From VGJJ01 sp964480705 (lineage in GTDB: Archaea > Iainarchaeota > Iainarchaeia > Iainarchaeales > VGJJ01): a stretch of 24,587 bases of DNA. The translations under genes and the position numbers were made by a program. The notes under the pieces were generated by a model. That model was not told the DNA's origin, ran no database searches, and saw nothing but the letters and a program-made list of their open reading frames with translations. The stretch's first letter is position 1, and each line of letters begins with the position of its first letter. Below, in pieces: positions 13,736 through 22,631 of the stretch. The stretch lies in the NCBI GenBank assembly GCA_964480705.1, contig CAYZPC010000013.1, forward strand, positions 1-24,587, given 5' to 3'.

Positions 13736-14476
13736 TTAATCGAGTGTTTCGGAATCCGATTCAGATTCATCATCCTGCGCATCCACGGTGTCCCACGCCA
13801 CCACGTGGGTGTTTTCCACGGCCTTCAGTTCAATATTTTTTTCTCCCGAAATGCGCGCCGCGTCCTGCGTAAACAATGTATGTCCATTCGCGAGAAGATT
13901 TCCATTCACGACAAACAAATACTGTTTATCATACGCGGGCTTCCACATGTGGGTGTGGCCTTTCTTGAGAATAGAAACATACATTTTGGCGCGCTGGTGA
14001 ATGCGTTGAGCGTTGTCTTTTTCATCCGGAGAAACGACGCATAACCAATTGTTTGTTTTTTCCTCGCGCGAATACACGCGCTGCGACCACGAGGGTTTCA
14101 ACCCATTTTTGGGAGGGAGAATCCACATCTGCAACAAGTGAACGGGCTTCTCTTTGGACGCATTAAATTCCGCGTGCAACACGCCGGTGCCCGCGCACAT
14201 ATATTGCACTTCCCCCGCGCGGGTCACGCCGACGTTGCCTAAGCTATCTTCATGCTTCAATTCGCCGCTTAACACGTATGTGACTATTTCCATGTCGCGA
14301 TGCGGGTGCAAGGGAAAACCGGATGCAGGAGCAATCGTGTCCTCATTTAACACTCTCAATGAGGCCCAATTCGTGTTGCGGGGGTCATAATAATCATTGA
14401 ATGAAAAATGGTGATATGTTGAGAGCCAGCCGTGGACATCGTGGTAATGTTCTGCCGCGCGAATGAGGTGAATCAT
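13736..14476 (-). CDS. Pirin family protein (YhaK-like)
   Basis: The 246-aa protein is a bicupin of the pirin family. Segments typical of the family include HFSFNDYYDPRNTNWASLRV, FPLHPHRDMEIVTYVLSG, LKHEDSLGN, AGTGVLHAEFN and LLQMWILP. The residues corresponding to the iron ligands of characterised pirins are all present: His57, His59, His101 and Glu103. The second cupin is shorter and less conserved, ending in an acidic tail (DAQDDESESDSETLD) that may be disordered. Some pirins oxidise quercetin; others act as redox-sensitive regulators, and the role here is unknown. A minus-strand ATTAAA box centred 27 bases before ATG 14476 supports a leaderless start. The gene is divergent from giant protein 2. 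Confidence 0.94.
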   Translation of the reverse strand: MIHLIRAAEHYHDVHGWLSTYHHFSFNDYYDPRNTNWASLRVLNEDTIAPASGFPLHPHRDMEIVTYVLSGELKHEDSLGNVGVTRAGEVQYMCAGTGVLHAEFNASKEKPVHLLQMWILPPKNGLKPSWSQRVYSREEKTNNWLCVVSPDEKDNAQRIHQRAKMYVSILKKGHTHMWKPAYDKQYLFVVNGNLLANGHTLFTQDAARISGEKNIELKAVENTHVVAWDTVDAQDDESESDSETLD

Positions 14477-14499
14477 ACATTATGAGGCGAAGAAACTCC

Positions 14500-14505
14500 T
14501 TTAAT
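14500..14505 (-). promoter_or_regulatory. TATA-like box for the pirin gene
   Basis: The minus strand reads ATTAAA, centred 27 bases before ATG 14476. It is the divergent partner of the strong box at 14536-14542. Confidence 0.4.
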
Positions 14506-14535
14506 GTGGGTGTTTTTTGCAGAAATATGACTGCC

Positions 14536-14542
14536 TTATATA
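14536..14542 (+). promoter_or_regulatory. TATA box for giant protein 2
   Basis: TTATATA is centred 28 bases before ATG 14567, matching a leaderless start at the second of two in-frame ATGs. It resembles the box of giant gene 1 (both contain TTATATAC), so the paralogues may share basal promoter design. Confidence 0.6.
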
Positions 14543-14566
14543 CTTCTGTTTTGTCCGCGTATGAGT

Positions 14567-17500
14567 ATGGCCAAAAAATTGATTTTAGCGCTTTTACTCG
14601 TGCTCGCGCTGGGGCTTGCGCCCTCCGTGGCAGCGCAAGCCGCCCTCGGCCCCAATCAGGCGTATATTCAAAATTATGACACGGTGTCAAAATCCAATGA
14701 TTTAGTAGCGGTGCCCATTGGCTTTGCTCCCGGCCAGCAGGGGTTAGCGACCATCTCAAGTATTCAGCTGCGAAATGCATCTGAGAGTTTAGTCACGCAA
14801 GTCATGCCCACCTCTTTTTATCAAACTGGCCACGTGCGCACGGCGATTGCGTATGTGCTTTATTCCGCAGGACCCGGTTCGGGCGGCGGACCCGCGCCGG
14901 AAAGCATCTATGATGTGTCCACCTATTCAGGGAGCCCGCCTTCGTTTGTCATGGACCCGCGCGTAGAAGACTTGCTGCGAAATCAAAATGGGGCCGCGTT
15001 GAAAGTGAATGTGGTGGACATCAAGGGGCAAACGTATCAAACGACGCTTGACATTGATGGAATGGGAAATTGTAACGCACGTAATTTGCCCACGCCTGAG
15101 TTTTCGGCAAACTGTGTGAAAGTAATTGCCGATGGTCCCGTGGTCAAAAAATGGGAAATACGAAAACGACACGATGCGGTTGGGCCGGCGGACATGCCGT
15201 ACTTGTTTTCCTCCGTATTTTTCGTGACTGCTGTGTCGGGAAAACCCTATGTGATGGTTGACCATTTGTTTACCAATGCAAATAATTTGGATGAAGACCC
15301 GGCTCCTGCCACGACGGGCGGACCCATCAACAATGGGTATAATTATTCCACCAAGCAAGCGGGCAGAATTTTTTACACGAATGCGAGTATTACGGTGACC
15401 ACTCCCGGAAACGCGGACCACCAGCAATACATTTTGGATGAACAATACATTCAGCCTTCACGCATTGACCCGGCATCCACGGCCACTCAATCTACTTTTT
15501 GGATTATGCCCACGGATGGACAAACTATTCTGAGCGGCGCCCCCTACTTGGATGGTGTTCCTCTCGCGGCGATTCCAAATCCAAGCAACTACATTGCCGG
15601 GGGGCAATCTCTCGCTACACGAATGGTGGTCACATTTGCGGCTCTTTCAGCACACCCCTTAGAAGAAAACAAAATCAAATCCGGCGGTTCACTGGCAATG
15701 TTTTCTCAAATTCAGGATTATTTTTTCAGAGAAATTCCCGACCCTTCCCTCATGGAGCCGGGAATCAATTATGCTTCTGACGCGGCAGGATTTTTGAGCG
15801 CGCGCAGAGCCGTTGCTAATGATCCCGCAGACAGCCATCGATTTGGAATTTATGATATTGGACAAGGAAAAGATTTGGGTGCGACGGGATATCCTGATTT
15901 GTATCATCAAGAACATTACGCCGCGGTCCGATATTTGATGTCGTGCGACCGCCGGTGCGAACGCGATTATTTAGATGGACTGCGCTGGCACTTGTATGCA
16001 CGCGCGCATGCAACCAATAACTTTGTTGGGTTTCGAATGGAAGAACACCCGCAAGCGAATATTAATTTTTACCGATCGCCCGCATTTGAAGGAGAAAACG
16101 GATGCACCAATTCAGCCGCGGTGAATGGTGCTAAAGATTTGCTTGGATTCTGCGCCACCAACTATCCGCCCGCTGGACATCGCACGGATGCGACGGGCGT
16201 GGACATGAGTACGTACGCTGCTCAATCAGGGCTTCGAACCATCCAACATGAGTGGACGATGACGGAACCCGCACACTTGTCAATGGCAATGGAATATTAC
16301 CGCTACTTATTTACGGGAGACGAAATTGCGCGCTATCTTACTATTATCAACACCGAAACCGCTTCTAGTCCATTCCACTTTTCACAACTAACCGGTTCAC
16401 AAGGTGGTGTCACTGACCGCGGTCGCGGACGAGCGACTATTTGGTTAGTGAATGTGTACGCGCTCACGTTAGACCCGGCGCACCGCACCTTTGTTGAGCG
16501 CGTCGTCGACCTCACGGATGCACAGCGAAATAAAATGACGCACGGGCAGCGCGGAACCAATCCCGCGACGGGAGATTATTACCCGGTGAAACATTATGCG
16601 GCAGCGATTAATGGTCCGGGCTCGAGCGGGTGTCCGGGAGGAGTATACAATACATTCAAGCCCTTCCAGAATGCACAGCTCGCACATGGAATTGCACTGT
16701 ATTACCGCAACATGCTCGACCCGAATAATCCTGCTCATGCTGCAGAAATTGCCCAAGTAAAAACAATGAGTGCAGACAATTTGGATTTCACGTACACGTA
16801 CATGTACAAGTCACCTTATGAAGTGCGAAATCGCACCCCAAATTTGAGTAATCCCGCAACCAACATAAATGAAGGGGGCGGGGGGTTCAGTGACTATTAT
16901 TGTATTTACTCGTCTCATATCGGAAGCATTGGGCCGTTTGACACATACACGGAATACACGCAGCGCCAGCAAGAAGAAATGTACCCTGGGTTGTGCAATG
17001 AACTCATTATGGCATCCGAAATCCGGAAGACCGACCCCACGTATTTGATGAATGGAAACACGGATTTACTCGCACAATATTATGCTAAATTCCGCGACGC
17101 ATTCAATAGGGTGTGGGTCTTCTACCCGTATCGAAATAGTTTCTATAACAAAAATGTCCACGGACTCTCCGTAGTAAAAATGGAAGATGAAATCATGTGC
17201 GGACTCGCTCTCGCATTAGGGGCACCTAACGCGGCGGGAGGGAGATACATTAATGGATCATTCCAGGCCGCGACAAATCCCTCGTGTCCGGATGCCGATG
17301 GAGATGGTGTGACGACGTGTGCAGGAGACTGTAACGATGCGAACCCGGCCATTCGACCTAATCAGAGTGAAACGAGCTGTAACAATGGAGTGGATGATAA
17401 TTGTAACCAACTCGCCGATTGCAGCGACCCATGGTGCGCGGAACCCGCTTATCCTAATGGTTCAGGCTCAAATAATTCCGCATGCACGAGCGCCTCAACC

Positions 17501-20500
17501 AAAAATTACTGCGGAAACCAAACCCTCAATGGAAATGAAACATGTGATGCGGTGCCGAATGGATCGGCTATTCCAAGCGGAGCAGGAACTGCCATCAACA
17601 ACTGCGGACCCATCTCGCATAGTCCTCCGATTGGCGCCAATTATACGAGCGCAGGCGGATATTGTGTTCCCGCATTTGTTGCCCTTACTCCTGGGTGTCA
17701 GTGCGCATCATCATCATTTTATTTCAGCAGTCTGATAACGAATCCTAATCCTATTTTGGTTTCTTCATCTAACGCCACATTAACACTCAATGGAACCGGA
17801 TTTTTGTCCGGAGACCAAGTGGAAATAATCAAACAAGGAACGAGCACCACGGTCACGCTCACTCCCACCACCACTTCTGGAACACAACTCTCTGCCGCAT
17901 TAAATGCCACGCAAATTGGCACCACTCTCGGAGCAGGAAGCCATAGTATTCGTATCAAACAAGGGAGCAATTACTCTAACGCACTCACCCTCGTCATTCA
18001 GGGAGCAGCACCCTTTGCACTCACGGGAATTAATCCCAACTCGACTGTTGTCAATCAATCCTCCAGTTTGCTCACCCTCACTGGAACAGGGTTTGCGAGC
18101 GGAGATGCCGCTGAGTTTACGCGCGGAACCAATGTGGTGTTGAAAAGCGGAGCCGGAACAACGTTTGTTAACGCCACCACACTCACCACTACTCTTTCAG
18201 CCGCAGACACTACCACCTTAGGAGTGGGATCGGGAACCGTGCGCGTGCGAAATACAAGCGGAACCTATTCGAACACGGTGCCATTCACCATCACCACCAC
18301 CCCTGCACCTACCTTAACCAACGTGTCTCCGAATGTTACCACCTATGCGGCCGGACTCACCATTGCACTCACAGGAACTAATTTTGCTACTCCTGCTACG
18401 GTGACACTGGGAACAGGAGGCAACCAAGTGGTGATTTCAAACATCACGGTGACCAACGCCACGAGTTTATCATTCAACCTTACTCCGGCACAAAACCAAA
18501 CATTAGGAGTGGGAATCCATCCTGTGAGTGTAACCATCGCCGGACAAACATCCAACACGCAAAATTTTGAAATTAAAGCTCCCTTCATAGTGAATGTGTC
18601 TCCAAACCCGGTGGAGTATAATACTTCTCCAACGATTGCCGTGACCACCAATTACTTTGGAACACCCATCATTCGAATTGGAGCATTAACTTTCAGCGGC
18701 GCCCAAATTACCATTACCCCACCCAATATTTTGAGCGTGACTCCAACCATTGTTCAGATTAACTCCCTCGGAACCGGAAGCAAAACCGTTCAAGTTGAAA
18801 ACACGGGAGTATTATCCAACACGCAATCCCTTGTCATCGCGGACCCCGTTCCAACACTCACGAATGTTTCCCCTTCATCCACCACATGGGGAAGCGCGCC
18901 CACGATTACACTCACGGGAACAAAATTCCAAGCCGTGAATGGAAGCATTTATCCCGGAAGCAAAATTAATGTGGGAACACTGACCAACCTGCCCTATACT
19001 ACCATCACCGGAAACACTCAGCTGCAATTTGCCCTTTCAAGTGTGCAAACCAAACAATTAGGAGTGGGAACGCACCAAATTCATGTGGTGAATGGAACAC
19101 AAACCTCTGCTGCTACTAACCAAACGATTACAATCACGGAAGTTGCCCCCACTTTTTCAACCATGTCACCAGCCACCATCGAAGAAGGTTCCGATTATTC
19201 CATTGTGCTCACGGGGAGTAATATTCAATCGTATGCTACTGTGCTTGTTGGAAATCTCCCGGCAAAAACTCCTGTTGCGGGAAGTGTGGGTGAGACTGGA
19301 TTGTCATTCAACTTGACAGCAAATGAAATTACCACTTTAGGAGGCGTGGGCGTGTACGCAGTGCGCATTCAAAACGCTCCCGGATTTGCATCCGCGCCGA
19401 GAGACTTGACGATTACTCCATCCACTGGAAACACTACTCCTCCGGGAGCATTTACCATTAACGCATCTCCCGGAAGCGGAGCAGGAGCCGTAAACGTGGG
19501 TTGGACGCTCGCCACCGGAACCGCGCCGGTTTCATATACCATCAAGGGAATTCCAAAAAGCCACGCGATTGCAGCAGACGGAATCATCACCAATGCCGAG
19601 TTTGAGAATCCCGCAAATGCAGGAGTGTGGGTGCACAATGCAACCGACCCGGCTAACCCATTCACCTTTACCGGGACAGCGAACACCGAATATTGTTTCG
19701 CAGCAAAAGCAACTAATCCGGGCGGGAGAATGTACTCGACGAATACGAGTTGTGCCATTGCAGCAAGTGGACAAACTGCCCCCGGATCATTTACTCTAGA
19801 TGGTGACACGGGAAGCGAGCCCGGAGAAATTGATTTGAGTTGGACAAATTCTGGCGGGCTTCCCTTGCCACGCTATTATTTGAAAGGCGTCCTGCAGAGC
19901 GACCCCATCGCCATTGACCGCGATATTTCCCAAGCCGAATTTGAAAACGCTGGAAATAGCAGCGCATGGGCGGTCAACTTGCAAGTGGACAGTCCATATC
20001 TCTTCACGGGAACACCGGACACGGAGTATTGTTTCGTGGTTAAATCTCAAAATATTTTAGGAAACACGTACACGAATACTGAATGCGTGGTATCTGAAGA
20101 CAACCCCACGGTTGAACCTCCTGCACCACCCGGTGGCGAGGGAGGCAGTGGCGGTGGTGGCGCGGGCGGCGGTTCCGGCGGTGGCGGAGGCGGCGGTGGA
20201 GGCGGAGGCAGCGGAGGCAATGGTTTGACGTGCACTCCCACTCTTGAGCTGTGCGATGGAATTGACAATGATTGCGATTCACTCGTGGATGAGGGTTGCG
20301 CAGGCGTAGAAGATCCCTCCACATGCTTTAATGGCGCGTGGGATGAGGGTGAGTACCAAACGGACTGCGGAGGAGAATGTTCTGCGTTGTGCTTAGCAGA
20401 GAACCCCATTCCCCAATCGTTCTACCGCTATGCAACTATTTTAGCGAGCCCGCTCCTGCTGTTTGTACAGCTTCTCGCACTCCTCTTCGGCGGAAGCGTT

Positions 20501-20503
20501 TAA
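14567..20503 (+). CDS. Giant secreted multidomain protein 2, paralogue of giant protein 1
   Basis: This ~1978-aa protein repeats the architecture of giant protein 1. It has a signal peptide (KKLILALLLVLALGLAP, cleavage near VAAQA) and a ~900-aa head with the same conserved points: HRTDATGV ~538, EWTMTEPAH ~562, RGRGRA ~618 and TGDYYP ~668. A MopE-like CPDADGDGVTTCAGDCND (~907) and a Cys-rich segment come next. Six TIG-like domains (~1049-1618), two FN3-like domains (~1624-1843), a Gly-rich linker, a second MopE-like motif and a hydrophobic tail (LASPLLLFVQLLALLFG) follow. Compared with protein 1 it lacks the third TIG and the Calx-beta domain, which explains most of the length difference. Carbohydrate-lyase activity is only suggested by the head's overall layout. 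ATG 14561 is an alternative start six bases upstream. It is transcribed from its own TATA box, divergent from pirin. Confidence 0.85.
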   Translation: MAKKLILALLLVLALGLAPSVAAQAALGPNQAYIQNYDTVSKSNDLVAVPIGFAPGQQGLATISSIQLRNASESLVTQVMPTSFYQTGHVRTAIAYVLYSAGPGSGGGPAPESIYDVSTYSGSPPSFVMDPRVEDLLRNQNGAALKVNVVDIKGQTYQTTLDIDGMGNCNARNLPTPEFSANCVKVIADGPVVKKWEIRKRHDAVGPADMPYLFSSVFFVTAVSGKPYVMVDHLFTNANNLDEDPAPATTGGPINNGYNYSTKQAGRIFYTNASITVTTPGNADHQQYILDEQYIQPSRIDPASTATQSTFWIMPTDGQTILSGAPYLDGVPLAAIPNPSNYIAGGQSLATRMVVTFAALSAHPLEENKIKSGGSLAMFSQIQDYFFREIPDPSLMEPGINYASDAAGFLSARRAVANDPADSHRFGIYDIGQGKDLGATGYPDLYHQEHYAAVRYLMSCDRRCERDYLDGLRWHLYARAHATNNFVGFRMEEHPQANINFYRSPAFEGENGCTNSAAVNGAKDLLGFCATNYPPAGHRTDATGVDMSTYAAQSGLRTIQHEWTMTEPAHLSMAMEYYRYLFTGDEIARYLTIINTETASSPFHFSQLTGSQGGVTDRGRGRATIWLVNVYALTLDPAHRTFVERVVDLTDAQRNKMTHGQRGTNPATGDYYPVKHYAAAINGPGSSGCPGGVYNTFKPFQNAQLAHGIALYYRNMLDPNNPAHAAEIAQVKTMSADNLDFTYTYMYKSPYEVRNRTPNLSNPATNINEGGGGFSDYYCIYSSHIGSIGPFDTYTEYTQRQQEEMYPGLCNELIMASEIRKTDPTYLMNGNTDLLAQYYAKFRDAFNRVWVFYPYRNSFYNKNVHGLSVVKMEDEIMCGLALALGAPNAAGGRYINGSFQAATNPSCPDADGDGVTTCAGDCNDANPAIRPNQSETSCNNGVDDNCNQLADCSDPWCAEPAYPNGSGSNNSACTSASTKNYCGNQTLNGNETCDAVPNGSAIPSGAGTAINNCGPISHSPPIGANYTSAGGYCVPAFVALTPGCQCASSSFYFSSLITNPNPILVSSSNATLTLNGTGFLSGDQVEIIKQGTSTTVTLTPTTTSGTQLSAALNATQIGTTLGAGSHSIRIKQGSNYSNALTLVIQGAAPFALTGINPNSTVVNQSSSLLTLTGTGFASGDAAEFTRGTNVVLKSGAGTTFVNATTLTTTLSAADTTTLGVGSGTVRVRNTSGTYSNTVPFTITTTPAPTLTNVSPNVTTYAAGLTIALTGTNFATPATVTLGTGGNQVVISNITVTNATSLSFNLTPAQNQTLGVGIHPVSVTIAGQTSNTQNFEIKAPFIVNVSPNPVEYNTSPTIAVTTNYFGTPIIRIGALTFSGAQITITPPNILSVTPTIVQINSLGTGSKTVQVENTGVLSNTQSLVIADPVPTLTNVSPSSTTWGSAPTITLTGTKFQAVNGSIYPGSKINVGTLTNLPYTTITGNTQLQFALSSVQTKQLGVGTHQIHVVNGTQTSAATNQTITITEVAPTFSTMSPATIEEGSDYSIVLTGSNIQSYATVLVGNLPAKTPVAGSVGETGLSFNLTANEITTLGGVGVYAVRIQNAPGFASAPRDLTITPSTGNTTPPGAFTINASPGSGAGAVNVGWTLATGTAPVSYTIKGIPKSHAIAADGIITNAEFENPANAGVWVHNATDPANPFTFTGTANTEYCFAAKATNPGGRMYSTNTSCAIAASGQTAPGSFTLDGDTGSEPGEIDLSWTNSGGLPLPRYYLKGVLQSDPIAIDRDISQAEFENAGNSSAWAVNLQVDSPYLFTGTPDTEYCFVVKSQNILGNTYTNTECVVSEDNPTVEPPAPPGGEGGSGGGGAGGGSGGGGGGGGGGGSGGNGLTCTPTLELCDGIDNDCDSLVDEGCAGVEDPSTCFNGAWDEGEYQTDCGGECSALCLAENPIPQSFYRYATILASPLLLFVQLLALLFGGSV
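20132..20224 (+). repeat. Gly-rich low-complexity coding tract in giant protein 2
   Basis: GGN-codon run encoding a Gly/Ser linker at the same place as 10349-10433 in giant gene 1. Here the preceding Pro segment is shorter. The two linkers differ in codon order, so they have evolved independently of the exact repeat that follows. Confidence 0.8.
20224..20307 (+). repeat. 84-bp exact direct repeat, copy 2
   Basis: Identical to 10435-10518, coding for the C-terminal MopE-like motif, at an offset of 9789 bases. Its silent positions are all conserved, unlike the equivalent internal MopE-like motif of the two genes. Confidence 0.95.
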
Positions 20504-20536
20504 GGCAAACCATTTGCCGGGCCACGCCCCTTTTTT
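20504..20536 (+). terminator. Tandem hairpins and T-run after giant gene 2
   Basis: Immediately after the stop codon come GGCAAA-CCA-TTTGCC (20504-20518), then GGGC-CAC-GCCC (20519-20529), then C and six T residues (20531-20536). The second hairpin plus T-run has the form of an intrinsic terminator. The T-run also forms the start of the probable GatD TATA-like box. Confidence 0.55.
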
Positions 20537-20538
20537 AA
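20531..20538 (+). promoter_or_regulatory. TATA-like box for gatD
   Basis: TTTTTTAA is centred 27 bases before ATG 20562, consistent with a leaderless gatD message. It overlaps the terminator of giant gene 2. Confidence 0.4.
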
Positions 20539-20561
20539 GGTCGCGGGAGAAATCCTAGTGT

Positions 20562-21890
20562 ATGGTCTCATTCACATTAGACGCATTTCTCGCCAAACAC
20601 GGGTTGGGAGTGGGAGACAAAATAATTGCCACGTGGAAAAACACGCACGTGGAAGGAACCATTCTCCCACAAACAAGTGGAAGCAGCCCCTTTCTACACA
20701 TTAAACTTGCATCGGGGTACAACACGGGATTGGGAATTGAACACATTTCTGCTGTGCAAAAAGAAAAAACACCCACTCAAACATTTGACACATTTTCACC
20801 GCAAGAACATGTGGAAAAAAAATCAGCGAACAAGCACCCACAACTCTCTCTCATTACCGCAGGGGGGACGATAGGAAGTAAGGTCGATTACAAAAAAGCA
20901 GGAACCTCTCCCCTCATGAGCTCGGAAGAGATTGTGGGAATGATTCCCGAAATTGGAGAATTTGCTCAATTCGGGAGCATTGTTTCTCCATTCTCAAAAC
21001 TCTCTGGAAAAATGGAACCGGAAGACTGGATTCAACTCGCACATGCATGCGAGCACGAACTCAACAAGCCCGAAATAAAGGGCGTGCTCCTCACGCATGG
21101 AACGGACACGCTGCACTACACTGCGGCCGCATTATCCTTTATGCTGCGCGGACTCCACAAACCCCTCGTATTGGTGGGAGCGCAACGCTCCTCCGACCGC
21201 GGTTCAAGCGACACACAATTCAACCTCATTTCTGCGTGCCACGTTGCGCTATCTGATATGGCGGAAGTGGGAATATGCATGCATGAAACAACATCCGATG
21301 ACACGTGCATTTTCACGCGCGGAACCAAAGTGCGAAAGATGCACTCGTCTCGACGCGATGCGTTTAGGCCCATTAATGATATTCCCCTCGCGCGCATAAC
21401 CCCTCATTCTGGTGAAGTAAAAATGCTTCAACATGCGACCCCGCGCCGCGAAAATGGAAAAGTAGAATTGGATGCGGTGTTTGAAAAAAATATTGCGCTC
21501 ATTAAAGTTTATCCCGGAATGCCAAAAGAATTGTTAGAATTCTACGCACAACGGGGAGTAAAAGGAATTATTTTAGAGGCCACGGGATTAGGACACACGC
21601 ACACGGATTTACACCCCACTATACAGCACCTCACCCAAAAAGGGGTGCCGGTGTTTGTGACCACGCAAACAATGTATGGCCGGGTGAACTTGAACGTGTA
21701 CTCGTATGGAAGGCAACTCCTCGAAGCGGGAGCGGTGGGATTAGAAGATATGCTCCCGGAAGTGGCGTATGTGAAACTCGGGTGGGTGCTCGCCCACACA
21801 CGCGATCCTGCCAAAGTAAGGGAAATGATGCTCACACCCTATGCTGGAGAAATTACTCCCCAAAGCCGAGTGGATGCGTTCCTGAATTAG
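20562..21890 (+). CDS. gatD: Glutamyl-tRNA(Gln) amidotransferase subunit D
   Basis: The 442-aa protein is the asparaginase-like subunit of the archaeal GatDE complex. GatDE converts Glu-tRNA(Gln) to Gln-tRNA(Gln); GatD releases ammonia from an amide donor and GatE uses it. Residues ~10-65 form the small N-terminal beta domain (VGDKIIATWKNTHVEGTI). The asparaginase domain starts near 94 with TAGGTIGSKVDY (Thr103). It continues with LLTHGTDTLHYTAAALSFML (Thr181, Asp182) and VLVGAQRSSDRGSSD, then KVRKMHSSRRDAF with Lys259. These are the expected catalytic residues. Length is normal. gatE is not next to it. ATG 20562 is supported by the TATA-like box. This gene is the best evidence that the window is archaeal. 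Confidence 0.97.
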   Translation: MVSFTLDAFLAKHGLGVGDKIIATWKNTHVEGTILPQTSGSSPFLHIKLASGYNTGLGIEHISAVQKEKTPTQTFDTFSPQEHVEKKSANKHPQLSLITAGGTIGSKVDYKKAGTSPLMSSEEIVGMIPEIGEFAQFGSIVSPFSKLSGKMEPEDWIQLAHACEHELNKPEIKGVLLTHGTDTLHYTAAALSFMLRGLHKPLVLVGAQRSSDRGSSDTQFNLISACHVALSDMAEVGICMHETTSDDTCIFTRGTKVRKMHSSRRDAFRPINDIPLARITPHSGEVKMLQHATPRRENGKVELDAVFEKNIALIKVYPGMPKELLEFYAQRGVKGIILEATGLGHTHTDLHPTIQHLTQKGVPVFVTTQTMYGRVNLNVYSYGRQLLEAGAVGLEDMLPEVAYVKLGWVLAHTRDPAKVREMMLTPYAGEITPQSRVDAFLN

Positions 21891-21896
21891 GGCATC

Positions 21897-21905
21897 TTAT
21901 ATATA
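21897..21905 (+). promoter_or_regulatory. TATA box for the membrane protein at 21927
   Basis: TTATATATA, near consensus, is centred 26-27 bases before ATG 21927 in the short spacer after gatD. Confidence 0.6.
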
Positions 21906-21926
21906 GTTGAATTTTTTGTGTAGAGA

Positions 21927-22583
21927 ATGGCAGCCCTTTTTGCACTCGAATCGGTGACGGAAGCACTATTTGCACTCTCATTTGATGATGCGCTGCGCTG
22001 GTCATCCTATGGATTGGCACTGGCCATTTACATTATACTTATTTTCAACTTCTATCGATTTGTTGCCAAGCGGGATATCTTCGAACAAAAACTCACATTT
22101 GCCCACCCGGGTGTAGTGGGGCTGCTGGAAGATTTTGTGCTGGCATTTTTACGCTTAATAAAATACGGCGTCATGTTTCCAATCATTTCATTTGTGTGGT
22201 TCGTGGGATTTGTCGTGTTGCTGTTTGTTGTCACGCAAAATCAACCCATTCAACAAATTACCCTCATTGCGATTGCACTCATCACGGGAGCGCGAATACT
22301 TTCTTACTACAATGAGGATGCTGCGCAGGAATTAGCGAAGACAGTGGCGATTGTCATTTTGGGAACCGCACTCGTGCAGCCGGATTTTTTCCAATTCACG
22401 CAAGTGTATCAGCGCCTGCTTTCATTGCCTGCGCTGAGTATTACTTTGTTGCACTTCATTGTTTATTTGTCCGGACTTGAACTGCTGATGCGCTTCCTCT
22501 ATCACCTCAAATTAGCTGTGTTTAACGACCCCATTTCACAGAAAAAAATAAGCAACACTGCACGACCCCCCTTGAAAGTGTGA
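21927..22583 (+). CDS. Uncharacterised polytopic membrane protein
   Basis: The 218-aa protein is not one I recognise. It has about five hydrophobic segments. The first is near residues 27-45 (GLALAIYIILIFNFYRFVAK). Two lie between ~78 and 120 (GVMFPIISFVWFVGFVVLLF and a following helix), one is near 137-150, and the last covers ~168-190 (SITLLHFIVYLSGLELLMRF). Between the first and second segments is a soluble loop with a helical stretch (FEQKLTFAHPGVVGLLEDFV). The C-terminus is basic. No catalytic or transport motif is evident. A strong TATA box gives a leaderless start at ATG 21927. The gene ends 48 bases before the ThpR-like gene. Confidence 0.8.
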   Translation: MAALFALESVTEALFALSFDDALRWSSYGLALAIYIILIFNFYRFVAKRDIFEQKLTFAHPGVVGLLEDFVLAFLRLIKYGVMFPIISFVWFVGFVVLLFVVTQNQPIQQITLIAIALITGARILSYYNEDAAQELAKTVAIVILGTALVQPDFFQFTQVYQRLLSLPALSITLLHFIVYLSGLELLMRFLYHLKLAVFNDPISQKKISNTARPPLKV

Positions 22584-22600
22584 CATGTTCACGTGCACAG

Positions 22601-22610
22601 AAATATATTT
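22601..22610 (+). promoter_or_regulatory. TATA box for the ThpR-like gene
   Basis: AAATATATTT is centred exactly 27 bases before ATG 22632. It selects this start over the upstream in-frame GTG at 22593. Confidence 0.6.
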
Positions 22611-22631
22611 TCACGCGTGCTTTTACCATTC

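Noticed and set aside
22593..22631. GTG start for the ThpR-like gene
   Set aside because: The TATA box lies within this extension, and the family begins at MRRIFFAVPL.
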